A stretch of 64,000 bases of DNA from Candidatus Helarchaeota archaeon (lineage in GTDB: Archaea; Asgardarchaeota; Lokiarchaeia; Helarchaeales; RDOG01). The stretch covers positions 124,001 through 188,000 of the forward strand of contig JAHPZH010000005.1 in assembly GCA_019058315.1 (NCBI GenBank), written 5' to 3'. Position numbers and translations under genes: made by a program. The notes under the pieces are model-generated. The model ran no database searches. It was given only the letters and a program-made list of their open reading frames with translations, and had not been told where the DNA came from. Below, in pieces: positions 8,954 through 17,500 of this stretch (positions within the stretch are counted from its first letter, which is position 1; the number at the start of each line of letters is the position of its first letter).

Positions 8954-10249
8954 CTAACTAGTATCTTTAGGTAATTTGGGAGCATATATACTGAATAAAA
9001 TGATAGAAACGAGTAAAATACTTGAAGCATATATAAATGCAGAGGATGCTGAAAAAGTTTCATAGATATACCCAAATAAGAGTGTTTCAGGTATGCACAT
9101 CAATCCAATTAGTAAATAATATAACCCATATGCGCTACCTCGTTTTTCCTTTCCTGCAAAATCCCCGACAAATGCCCTAGAGACTGGATCAACTAATCCT
9201 TTATATAGACCATAGAGACCAAAGAATGAAGTAATTAATACTATAGATATTTCACTCGCTTTAATGGGAACACTTAAACCAATACATACAGTTAAAAGAA
9301 TTATTAATCCAAGGATAATTACTTTTTTACGACCAACTTTATCGGATAATCTTCCAGCATAGATAGCACTAATTGCATATGTTATATTTAATAGTCCATA
9401 AATTAGGGGTATTAATGTGAATGATGGTATAAAGGTTCCTAAACCAATTTTTGTAGCAAAATCTTGATAGAATTGAATTATAGGATTAACGGGAAAAAAA
9501 TCCCCCGCTCTAATAATTAAAAATGCAATATTTACCGCAGAAAACTCCATAATGCTTAGAATTAAAATTAATTTTATAAAATCTTTTGTTATTTTTTTTG
9601 TTTTAATAGTTGTTTTAGGAATTTTTACATCTTTTACAAATAATAACACAATTATTGCAATAATTCCTGGAAATATTGAACAAATAATGATATTTGAATA
9701 TGTTATTGATAGAAATAAAAGTAAAAAAACTATGAATGGAGCCAAAATTGCCCCTGTTGTGTCCATAGCACGATGGACACCAAAGTACTTTCCTGTTTTT
9801 TCAGGACGCCAATAACTAATAAGAGCATCCCTTGGAGACGTTCTTATACCTTTACCGAAACGATCTGAAAATTTTAAAAGAAGAATTGGCTCCCAAGTTC
9901 TTGCTAATCCAATTAAAGGTTTTGTTACATTTGATAATATATATCCAGACAATATTATTGGTTTTCTTTTTCCAATTTTATCAGAAAACCATCCCGAAAA
10001 GCCTTTAACTATATTTGCTGTCGCTTCAGCAATACCTTCAATTAAACCTAATATTGTTATACTAATTCCCAATGATAATAAATATAATGGAAAAACGATA
10101 ATTAGCATCTCTGAACTTAAATCTGTAAATAAACTAGTGAAGCCTAATATTAAGATATTAACGGAAACACCGATTACTGTCTTATCAACAGGTTTATCTT
10201 CAGATATATTTTCAAATTTATCTTGTGTTTTATCTTTCTCCAAATTCAT
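8954..10249 (-). CDS. MFS transporter
   Basis: About 431 residues with twelve predicted membrane helices and the major-facilitator loop signatures: FSGWFSDKIGKRKPII between helices 2 and 3, and the mirrored YAGRLSDKVGRKKVII between helices 8 and 9. The loop after helix 4 carries SDRFGKGIRTSPRDALI, a sequence typical of a widespread uncharacterised prokaryotic MFS subgroup. The ATG at 10249 is preferred because a TATAAATT box is centred about 26 nt upstream, the archaeal promoter spacing for a leaderless mRNA; an in-frame ATG at 10264 lies too close to that box. Substrate unknown; export of a small molecule is likely. Confidence 0.9.
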   Translation of the reverse strand: MNLEKDKTQDKFENISEDKPVDKTVIGVSVNILILGFTSLFTDLSSEMLIIVFPLYLLSLGISITILGLIEGIAEATANIVKGFSGWFSDKIGKRKPIILSGYILSNVTKPLIGLARTWEPILLLKFSDRFGKGIRTSPRDALISYWRPEKTGKYFGVHRAMDTTGAILAPFIVFLLLFLSITYSNIIICSIFPGIIAIIVLLFVKDVKIPKTTIKTKKITKDFIKLILILSIMEFSAVNIAFLIIRAGDFFPVNPIIQFYQDFATKIGLGTFIPSFTLIPLIYGLLNITYAISAIYAGRLSDKVGRKKVIILGLIILLTVCIGLSVPIKASEISIVLITSFFGLYGLYKGLVDPVSRAFVGDFAGKEKRGSAYGLYYLLIGLMCIPETLLFGYIYETFSASSAFIYASSILLVSIILFSIYAPKLPKDTS

Positions 10250-10270
10250 CACAATTACAATCATTTAAAA

Positions 10271-10278
10271 AATTTATA
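10271..10278 (-). promoter_or_regulatory. Candidate TATA box for the MFS gene
   Basis: TATAAATT on the minus strand, centred about 26 nt before the ATG at 10249. That is the usual archaeal TBP-site distance from a transcription start, implying a leaderless mRNA. Pattern-based only. Confidence 0.4.
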
Positions 10279-10330
10279 AGTTTTATTTAATCATTAGTGA
10301 ATTGTATAATAAAAAAAAAGGAAATACCCC

Positions 10331-10621
10331 ATGTATCAGAGTTTTATTACTAAATCTGATTTGATTGAACGTATTCATAAATCTGTAAAACTATTTTTTT
10401 TCAGAAAGAACATTAAAGGTAGTAAGTCAGAGCAGATTGAGAGTGTTGAAAAATTTGTTGAAAATTATTTAACACTTTATGATTTTAAATCCGATTTAAT
10501 TGCTATAGATTTCCGAAAAAAGGGTATAAGAATTAAACTTAAGAATCTTAGACGTTATAAAAGTGGTGACAGGCAAAAATTACTTTCAAAACTTGATTTT
10601 TTACTAAAGGGAGGTAAATAA
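10331..10621 (+). CDS. Small hypothetical protein, first gene of a three-gene cluster
   Basis: 96 residues, basic and helical, beginning MYQSFITKSDLIERI and ending LLKGGK. No metal motif or membrane segment. Its stop codon lies within a few bases of the probable start of the giant downstream gene, and the GGGAGGT ribosome-binding site for that gene lies inside its own last codons. The two are therefore very likely translationally coupled. With the AAA+ ATPase at 14527 it forms a tight plus-strand trio. No family recognised; a small subunit or adaptor is an inference from context. Confidence 0.65.
   Translation: MYQSFITKSDLIERIHKSVKLFFFRKNIKGSKSEQIESVEKFVENYLTLYDFKSDLIAIDFRKKGIRIKLKNLRRYKSGDRQKLLSKLDFLLKGGK
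10609..10615 (+). promoter_or_regulatory. Strong Shine-Dalgarno GGGAGGT with no standard start codon after it
   Basis: GGGAGGT, a near-perfect anti-SD match, is followed in the large downstream frame only by ATA codons at 10618, 10621 and 10624. The first ATG/GTG/TTG in that frame is 10783. The site argues that translation begins at one of the ATA codons (5 or 8 nt spacing), or that the base call is wrong. Confidence 0.6.
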
Positions 10622-10623
10622 TA

Positions 10624-13600
10624 ATATTAAGAACACTTCCATTTTGGGATTTAACAAAAAATGATCTATCGATTAATGAAATATTACTAAAAAAGGATTA
10701 TACCAGAGTTATCCCTTTTATTTTTAATAGGAAAGGAGATATTGGAAGTTTTGGAAGTGTCGAAGATACGTTTTGGGCTCTTTTGGCTCTCCATTTAATG
10801 CAAAAGCTAGATTCAATAAATAGAGATAAAATAAACAAGTTTATTTTTAGTTTTAGGTCTCCTATCGGGGGATTTTTTTCAAATAATGAAGATTATCCTG
10901 ATGTTAGAACTACATTTTATGCCATTTCTTGTTTACATCTCCTTGGTTTGGATTTAAATGAGGATGAGAAGCGAATAACATTTAATTATATAATGGAAAG
11001 CAGAACTAAAGAAGGTTTATTTCTTCATTGTAAGGATCCAAATTGTGATTGTCATCAAAAAGTTGCATTTCTCTATGCGTTTTTTGCAATTGGTAGCATA
11101 ATTTTATTAGATTTTCAAGAAAAATTAGAATCTGAATTCTTTGAAAAAATTACATCATTAGATTTTAATATTCATAATTTTGACACTTTCTTTTTCTTTT
11201 TAGCCATAAATCTGTTACAAATTGATATAAGAATGGAAAATAAAGACTTATTAAAAATTATTCACTTTTTTCAAAGAAAATCAGGTGGTTTTGGACGTAT
11301 TCAAGATACTTTTTGGATAATAACTTGGTTAAATTCTCAAAAGTTTTTACATCGAATTAATAAAGGAGTAGTAATAGAAAAATTTCTCGAAAATCGAAAA
11401 AATTTAGATGGAGGATATAATGAAAAAGGGGAATCAAACTCAACTTTAAAAGTTACAGCTCAAGCGATTATAATTCTTTCCATTCTTAATCCACTTGTTG
11501 TAAAGGAATTAGAAAATGAAATATTTAATCGATTAAGCGAGAACACTCATAATTTATTAAAACGTTTTTCTGATCAATTTTCTATAGAAGAGGAGCGAAT
11601 AGCCGAAATTATAGTTATGCTTAATTCAAAATATAAATGGTTGAATGTTAAATTATTAAAATTCGAATCTGTTTTCAATAAATATATTCAAAACTTAAAA
11701 TCTTCAGAACAAAAAATTGGCCAAAATATTTTAAAATCAGTTTATGATGCAAACCAGAAAAAAATTGACTTATTAGAGTTAGCTAATTCTCTTAATGTTA
11801 ATGAAGAAGAATTAATTCGAGTATTATATGATTTAATAGATGCCAAATTAATTTATGGTAATATTGAACCATCTCAACTCATAAAAGACTCTCATATGCT
11901 TGAAATAAGTTATCTACCTCAATATATTTTAGTAAGAAAAGATCTTCTTCCCTCTGACGAAGTTTCAGTTGAATTGGAAAATTTAAACTTACTTCAAGAA
12001 CAAATTATTGAAGGTATAAATAATCTCCAGAAATATCCAATAGATTTCAAAGAAAGTATAGAATATTTATTGGATATCGATGAAGTTGAAATCGCCAATT
12101 TTAAAATTACTAGACTTTTTAATGATTATTTAATCATTATTCAATCTAACGATGAGGATATTACTGATAAAATTTCAAATATGAAATATTTTAAATCGGA
12201 TATCACAAATCTTTACCAAAAATGGAAAAATGTCTCATCATCCACACTTAAGGCTCTACAAGATATAAATAATGACTTATCAGTAAAAATTTCTTCCAGA
12301 ATGAAAATTGTTACGGCATACAATGATTTAGAGCAATTTGTTAATTTTGTAAATGAAAATATTAACAAATTTAGAAAAAAAATTGAAGTATTTACAGCGA
12401 TTTTTTACAAAACATCCAGCAGAAATGAATTATCTCTTAAATCTCAAGAGTTTATAGAGTTTCTTGATGATATGGATGAAGAATTTAAAGAAATTGCCCA
12501 ATATATCCAAAAAAAGAGCAAGGAATTAGCTAGCATTACTAAGAAAACAAAATTATTTAAAAATGTCATTATTTCAGAAGATCCAATATTTCGTAAGAGA
12601 ATTATTAGCACTGATTTAAAGAAAAAACTACAACCTTTTGGAAATTGGTTAGAAAGCCAGTGGAGCCAAAAGAGAAATGATTCTTTCAAAAAAATTACAG
12701 AATTCAGATCCAAAATACATAAACATGAAGAATTGATTAAATATATTAACGAAATGGAAATTTCAATCATTGCACAATTAAAAAATATCAATAATTTGGA
12801 AAATCATGGAAAAATTTATTCAGGAACTGTAAAAATTATTAATTCCATAAACAAATCAGACAAATATATTTCTAATTTTATTAGAGATACAGGTAAAATC
12901 CTTGAGGATTTTGATTTAGTAGTTCAGGACATCCCAATTATTTGGTCAGATAAAATTAAACAATTTGGGAAGAAGATTCAATCTATAAGAGAAAAAATTG
13001 GAAAGAAAATAATTGATAAACTCGAAATTCAAAAAAAGAATGAATTTGAAGAAAAAATTGAAAATCAAATACAAAATTTTATAATGAAATTAAATGAACT
13101 TGATGAAATACAAAATTTTCATTGGAAGAAAATAAATATTAGTTATAATGAGCTTTTAAATAATCAACTTTCTCTTATAAAACAATCTATTTTTCAAAAA
13201 AATGAAGATTTAATTAGAATCTATAGGGAAAATTCGGAAAAATTTTCTGGATTTGGAGAGTTAAGTCTAATTCCATTAAGAAAATGGGAAAATTTTTACG
13301 AATCCTTCGATGATGGTTTACGAAAGAAAGAAAACGATATTTTAGATATTATATTAGTTCGAATTTTGTTTCAATTATCAACACCGAGGACTGGCGGGCG
13401 TGTAAATCTATCAAAACTCTCTGAGATTATTGGTCTAGATCAAAAAATTATCAATAAAAGGTTAAAGAAATTAGAAGAAAATTTTAAAATTGAAGTGAAT
13501 TTTATTGATAAAGAAAAAGTAATCCCGCTAACTGAAGAAAATCAGACACAACTTAGATTTGAGGATTTTGTTTTACAGTTTTCTCAAGAATTTAAAGAAT

Positions 13601-14493
13601 CTAATGAACAATTAAATCGCTTTTTTAATTATATCTGTGATCGAAAGAAAATTTCAGAAAATGAAGAAGAGATTAAAAGTAAATTAAACCAACTTTCCGA
13701 AAAAATACTAGATTGTGAGATGGAATTAAAGAAGAGTTATTCTATTCAAATGAAAAATGAATATAATAAAAATATTTTAAAGAATTTAGAAGATATAATA
13801 CAAAAATCAAAAGAGAATTTGAATAATATTCAATATATCTTAAATATTAGAGCGGAATATGACGATACTATCAAAATAGAATTTTTTAAAATACATAAGA
13901 AATTTGAAGAGATTTCTGATTTTAGTGCATTTGATGAATTAAAGACGTTTGAAGTATATAATGCTGAGATTGATGAATTTAATCAGTTGATTAACAATTT
14001 CAACATAAAATCTGATGAATATATAAAAAATCAATCTAAAAATATTGAAAATTTTAGTAATTATATTATTGATTTAAGAACTAAATATAACAATTCCCTT
14101 AAGAAATTAAAATCAGATTTAAGAATTCTCAACTCGCAGAAAATTCAGAAAATTAAAAGTAAAATAATTGTAAATTTGAAGGTGATTTTAAAAACAAAAA
14201 TCGAAGAGTACCAATTAAAATTTCAAGAAAATTTATACAAATTCGAAAATGAAGCGTATAAATTAAAGAAAAGGGAGGATATTGAATCCTTAAATGAAAT
14301 AATCAAAGACTTTTATGTAGAATTAAATCAACACCTAAAAAATACCCAACTAGAAATTGAGGACTTTTTAAAGAGTAATGAGACCAACTATAAATTGACC
14401 CGTCTTAAATACAAATTTGAAGATATTTTAAAATCTTGGAATCCAGAAGAAATTAAAGAGGGTTTACTTATATATCTAGGCTCATTTTTATAA
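10624..14493 (+). CDS. Giant alpha-toroid / winged-helix / coiled-coil protein
   Basis: About 1289 residues if read from the ATA at 10624. The first ~300 residues carry prenyltransferase/squalene-cyclase-like toroid repeats (GSFGSVEDTFWALLALHLM, then GGFF...PDVRTTFYAISCLHLLGL, GGFGRIQDTFWIITWL and GGYNE...LKVTAQAIIILS). A winged-helix-like unit follows (around 370-420), then long coiled coil, a second winged-helix-like unit (around 910-965, after STPRTGGRVNLSKLSEIIGL), and more coiled coil to a C-terminal GLLIYLGSFL. A TTG at 10783 would cut through the first toroid repeat, so the upstream AUA start behind GGGAGGT is preferred. Followed 33 nt later by an AAA+ ATPase. SMC-like length but no ATPase head. 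Function unknown. Confidence 0.75.
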   Translation: MLRTLPFWDLTKNDLSINEILLKKDYTRVIPFIFNRKGDIGSFGSVEDTFWALLALHLMQKLDSINRDKINKFIFSFRSPIGGFFSNNEDYPDVRTTFYAISCLHLLGLDLNEDEKRITFNYIMESRTKEGLFLHCKDPNCDCHQKVAFLYAFFAIGSIILLDFQEKLESEFFEKITSLDFNIHNFDTFFFFLAINLLQIDIRMENKDLLKIIHFFQRKSGGFGRIQDTFWIITWLNSQKFLHRINKGVVIEKFLENRKNLDGGYNEKGESNSTLKVTAQAIIILSILNPLVVKELENEIFNRLSENTHNLLKRFSDQFSIEEERIAEIIVMLNSKYKWLNVKLLKFESVFNKYIQNLKSSEQKIGQNILKSVYDANQKKIDLLELANSLNVNEEELIRVLYDLIDAKLIYGNIEPSQLIKDSHMLEISYLPQYILVRKDLLPSDEVSVELENLNLLQEQIIEGINNLQKYPIDFKESIEYLLDIDEVEIANFKITRLFNDYLIIIQSNDEDITDKISNMKYFKSDITNLYQKWKNVSSSTLKALQDINNDLSVKISSRMKIVTAYNDLEQFVNFVNENINKFRKKIEVFTAIFYKTSSRNELSLKSQEFIEFLDDMDEEFKEIAQYIQKKSKELASITKKTKLFKNVIISEDPIFRKRIISTDLKKKLQPFGNWLESQWSQKRNDSFKKITEFRSKIHKHEELIKYINEMEISIIAQLKNINNLENHGKIYSGTVKIINSINKSDKYISNFIRDTGKILEDFDLVVQDIPIIWSDKIKQFGKKIQSIREKIGKKIIDKLEIQKKNEFEEKIENQIQNFIMKLNELDEIQNFHWKKINISYNELLNNQLSLIKQSIFQKNEDLIRIYRENSEKFSGFGELSLIPLRKWENFYESFDDGLRKKENDILDIILVRILFQLSTPRTGGRVNLSKLSEIIGLDQKIINKRLKKLEENFKIEVNFIDKEKVIPLTEENQTQLRFEDFVLQFSQEFKESNEQLNRFFNYICDRKKISENEEEIKSKLNQLSEKILDCEMELKKSYSIQMKNEYNKNILKNLEDIIQKSKENLNNIQYILNIRAEYDDTIKIEFFKIHKKFEEISDFSAFDELKTFEVYNAEIDEFNQLINNFNIKSDEYIKNQSKNIENFSNYIIDLRTKYNNSLKKLKSDLRILNSQKIQKIKSKIIVNLKVILKTKIEEYQLKFQENLYKFENEAYKLKKREDIESLNEIIKDFYVELNQHLKNTQLEIEDFLKSNETNYKLTRLKYKFEDILKSWNPEEIKEGLLIYLGSFL

Positions 14494-14526
14494 TTTCAAA
14501 AAATTGAATTAAAAAGGGTAACAAAG

Positions 14527-15657
14527 ATGGAAAAATATTTAGAATTATTATCTGAAAAAACACCTTTTGATTCCTTCGTTTCCAAGAGGTATAAGCGAGA
14601 ACAATTTGATATTCCAGATATAAGAAATTCTATAGATAAAGAAATTATGAACATAATCAAAAATCTGAAAAATCAACAGGAAAATCATATATTTGCAATA
14701 ATAGGTGATGTGGGATCAGGAAAAACTCATTTTTTTTGGGTTCTAAATAATTTGTTTAATATTAAATCACCAGATTTTTTTATTACATACATTTCACCTC
14801 AAGATACTAAGATTGATGACGTTTATTTTAATCTATGTTCAAATATTTTAGCAGATCTGGGAGAAAAATCTCTCAAATTGATTGCATCAAATATAATTAA
14901 TATCGGTGGTGGAAAGACTATAAATTTAGATTTACTTGGGCTCATTAAAATTAAAAAATCACCAAGAATTATAATAAAACAAATTTTTCAAAAACTAGAT
15001 CCCGAAATTTCAGAGTTTGAAAGAAGTTTAATCAAAGTTTTCATCTATTTAGGGGCAGGAACTACATTCGAGCGAGAAATAGCATTAAAATGGTTAAAAA
15101 AAGAATCACTAACCGCAAAAGAACTTAAAAAATTAGACATTAAATCAAATGATTTTACAGAAAAGGAATACCAGGAAATTTTCAAATTTATCTCAACTTA
15201 TATTGGAAAACCTTTAGTAATTTTTTTTGATGATATTGAATATTTTCAATTGTTAGATAAAGAGAGAGAATTCGCAGAATTAATTAATACTATATACATG
15301 TATCTAAATTCAGTTTTAATAATTTTAACATCTTTATCAAGTAGTTGGAGTTATTTTAAAAATTTAATTGAGACCGTATTGAAGAAAGAATTTAAAAATA
15401 CTAAGAGTTTGAACAATTTTACAGAAAATAATGTCCTAAATTTTTATAAGAAATCAATGGAGGAATTCTGGAAAAAAAATAAACTCAAACCACCACAAGA
15501 TCCTTTATTTCCCTTAAATAATAAAATTTTAAAAATAATCCATCTTAAATCCAACGGTAATCCACGTTTAGTAAAAAAAATGCTAAAAGAATCCATTGAA
15601 CAGGAATTATTTGAAATTCAAGTGGAAAATTTATGGGAATTAAAGGAAATGATTTAG
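14527..15657 (+). CDS. AAA+/STAND-type P-loop ATPase
   Basis: 376 residues. Walker A GDVGSGKT at residues 60-67; Walker B PLVIFFDDIEYF near residue 230; then a sensor-like stretch (VLIILTSLSSSW) and a C-terminal helical domain with SNGNPRLVKKMLKES, as in archaeal ORC/Cdc6-like and STAND ATPases. An AAGGGT ribosome site precedes the ATG. Only 33 nt separate it from the giant coiled-coil gene, so the two products likely act together: an ATPase motor or switch with a long scaffold. No nuclease or membrane segment is attached. It could be a DNA-loading, chromosome-organising or conflict-system ATPase; the sequence does not decide. Confidence 0.75.
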   Translation: MEKYLELLSEKTPFDSFVSKRYKREQFDIPDIRNSIDKEIMNIIKNLKNQQENHIFAIIGDVGSGKTHFFWVLNNLFNIKSPDFFITYISPQDTKIDDVYFNLCSNILADLGEKSLKLIASNIINIGGGKTINLDLLGLIKIKKSPRIIIKQIFQKLDPEISEFERSLIKVFIYLGAGTTFEREIALKWLKKESLTAKELKKLDIKSNDFTEKEYQEIFKFISTYIGKPLVIFFDDIEYFQLLDKEREFAELINTIYMYLNSVLIILTSLSSSWSYFKNLIETVLKKEFKNTKSLNNFTENNVLNFYKKSMEEFWKKNKLKPPQDPLFPLNNKILKIIHLKSNGNPRLVKKMLKESIEQELFEIQVENLWELKEMI

Positions 15658-15802
15658 AAATATCTTTTTTTTTTAATTCAAAGTAATCTTTTCTTTATTA
15701 AAGCATTAATTATGGTCTAATTTTTATCATATTTTTTTAAATATTCAAAATAATCAATAAATTATATGGATTCAAGATAGATAAAGAAAAGAGTGGGGCA
15801 TT

Positions 15803-17002
15803 TTGCTTCAAAAAAAATGTTTAGAAGATGTTATAGTATTAGACACATCACAATTTCTTTCTGGTCCTTACGCATCAAGTTTACTAGCGGATTTAGGGGC
15901 GGAAATCTGGAAAATTGAACCTCCAATTGGGGAAATAATGCGGCTTTATACATTATTCAAACCCTCAATTGCACCAATGATGAATTTACTCAATAGAAAT
16001 AAAAAATCTATTACACTAAATATGAGAAGTAAAGAAGGTAAAGAAATTTTTAAAGAATTAATAAAAAAAGTGGATATTCTTTTAGAAAACAATGTTCCAG
16101 GTTATATGGATAAATTAGGTCTAGGTTACGAAGTGTTAAGAGATGTAAATCCTGGTCTGGTTTATTGTGCAATTAGTGGATTTGGTCAAACTGGTCCATT
16201 AAGAGAACGCCATGCATTTGATATGATAGCCCAAGCTACTGGTGGTATCATGAGTGTATTGGAAAGAGAAGATCGAGCACCTTCAGTATTTATTGCAGAT
16301 CTTGGTGCAGGTGTACATGCCGCATATGGCATACTTGCTGCATTACATTATCGAGATAAAACGGGGATAGGACAATTCGTAGATATTTCAATGCAGGATA
16401 TCATGTACGCATTTAACTTTAGAGCTGTAATACGTGGTGCATTACCAGAAGATTCTTTGCAAAGAGAAGACCAAGAACGTATAACGGTCCCAATATATCA
16501 GAGTTTTAAATGTAAGGATGGATATGTGGCAATCGTGGCTATTACGGATCGGCAGTGGAAGCGTGTAGTTCTCGCAATGGATAGAAAAGAATTACTCCGA
16601 GTCCGTAAATATAGAAATGTAATAAAAAGAATAGAATTTGTCGATGAAATTTATGAAATTGTAGAGTCTTGGACAAAAGATAAAACAGTTGTTGAAGTAA
16701 TCGAAATAATGGAAAATGCAAAAATTCCATGTGGACCCATAGTTCCTTATAAGGAAGTCTCAAATCATCCACAGATACTTGCCAGAGAAATGGTTAGAGA
16801 ATATATTGTGGATGATCCAGAAAAGAAAGGCGAGAAACGAAAGATTACAATACCAGGAATTCTCATAAAATTGTCTGAAACTCCAGGCGATATCTGGACA
16901 CTAGCACCAGGCCTTGGTGAACATAATAAAGAAATTTATGAAGGTATTATGGGATATAATAAAGAAAAACTTATCCATTTTAAGAAAAAGGGTATAATTT
17001 AA
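15803..17002 (+). CDS. CaiB/BaiF family III CoA-transferase
   Basis: 399 residues, the normal length of family III CoA-transferases, which move CoA between carboxylic acids through an aspartyl anhydride. The N-terminal signature LDTSQFLSGPYASSLLADLG, the IEPP segment and SGFGQTGP are all present. D166 in FIADLGAGVHAAYGIL sits at the family's catalytic aspartate. The start is TTG at 15803 after an AGTGGGG element. Substrate cannot be assigned; an acyl-CoA dehydrogenase elsewhere in the window fits acyl-CoA metabolism. Apparently monocistronic and convergent with the 119-aa gene downstream. Confidence 0.9.
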   Translation: MLQKKCLEDVIVLDTSQFLSGPYASSLLADLGAEIWKIEPPIGEIMRLYTLFKPSIAPMMNLLNRNKKSITLNMRSKEGKEIFKELIKKVDILLENNVPGYMDKLGLGYEVLRDVNPGLVYCAISGFGQTGPLRERHAFDMIAQATGGIMSVLEREDRAPSVFIADLGAGVHAAYGILAALHYRDKTGIGQFVDISMQDIMYAFNFRAVIRGALPEDSLQREDQERITVPIYQSFKCKDGYVAIVAITDRQWKRVVLAMDRKELLRVRKYRNVIKRIEFVDEIYEIVESWTKDKTVVEVIEIMENAKIPCGPIVPYKEVSNHPQILAREMVREYIVDDPEKKGEKRKITIPGILIKLSETPGDIWTLAPGLGEHNKEIYEGIMGYNKEKLIHFKKKGII

Positions 17003-17011
17003 TTTAAAATC

Positions 17012-17371
17012 TTATTCCTTCAAATTTTCTTCTTTAAATTTATCTGGTTGAGGTTTAGGATTCATAAAAAAATAAGCGAGATCATCTTGAGAATAACATT
17101 CATCCCCTTCTTTATATAACCATAACTTTTTCTTTTGTTCATCTGACAGTGTAATTTGTTGGCAACTTCCACCCCCTATCAAAATGCCTCGAAAAACATC
17201 TAATGCTTCTTGCGATTCACCTTCTATTCTCATCTCCAAATAAATTCCATCAGCTATTGATTTATACAATGCCAATAACCATTCTCTATCCTCTAAATCC
17301 CAAAGAGCTGGCTTTGGTATATATTTTTCTTTAGGATACTCCCAATCAATCGAGCTAAGAAGTACTTTCAA
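17012..17371 (-). CDS. Hypothetical 119-aa protein (intact copy of a duplicated gene)
   Basis: 119 residues, acidic, starting at TTG 17371 (KVLLSSIDWEYPKEKYIPKP). Conserved-looking core includes ALWDLEDREWLLALY, LEMRIEG, and a VFRGILIGGGSCQQITLS loop. There is no membrane segment or metal cluster. The main interest is that a clearly homologous but decayed copy lies at about 20935-21219, on the far side of the 3.2-kb surface-protein gene and in the same orientation. No family recognised; cytoplasmic. Confidence 0.65.
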   Translation of the reverse strand: MKVLLSSIDWEYPKEKYIPKPALWDLEDREWLLALYKSIADGIYLEMRIEGESQEALDVFRGILIGGGSCQQITLSDEQKKKLWLYKEGDECYSQDDLAYFFMNPKPQPDKFKEENLKE

Positions 17372-17500
17372 TATTTCAACACTCCGAATTATCTATCTCT
17401 TGGGAATTGAACGAAATATATAAATGATATGATTAATAAAATTTTTAAGTTAGGAAATTAAATAGATTAAAAAAATGAGATTTTTTTAGAAGAAATATTT

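Noticed and set aside
10624..14493. SMC-family ATPase
   Set aside because: Size and coils are similar but there are no Walker or ABC signature motifs; the ATPase is a separate gene.
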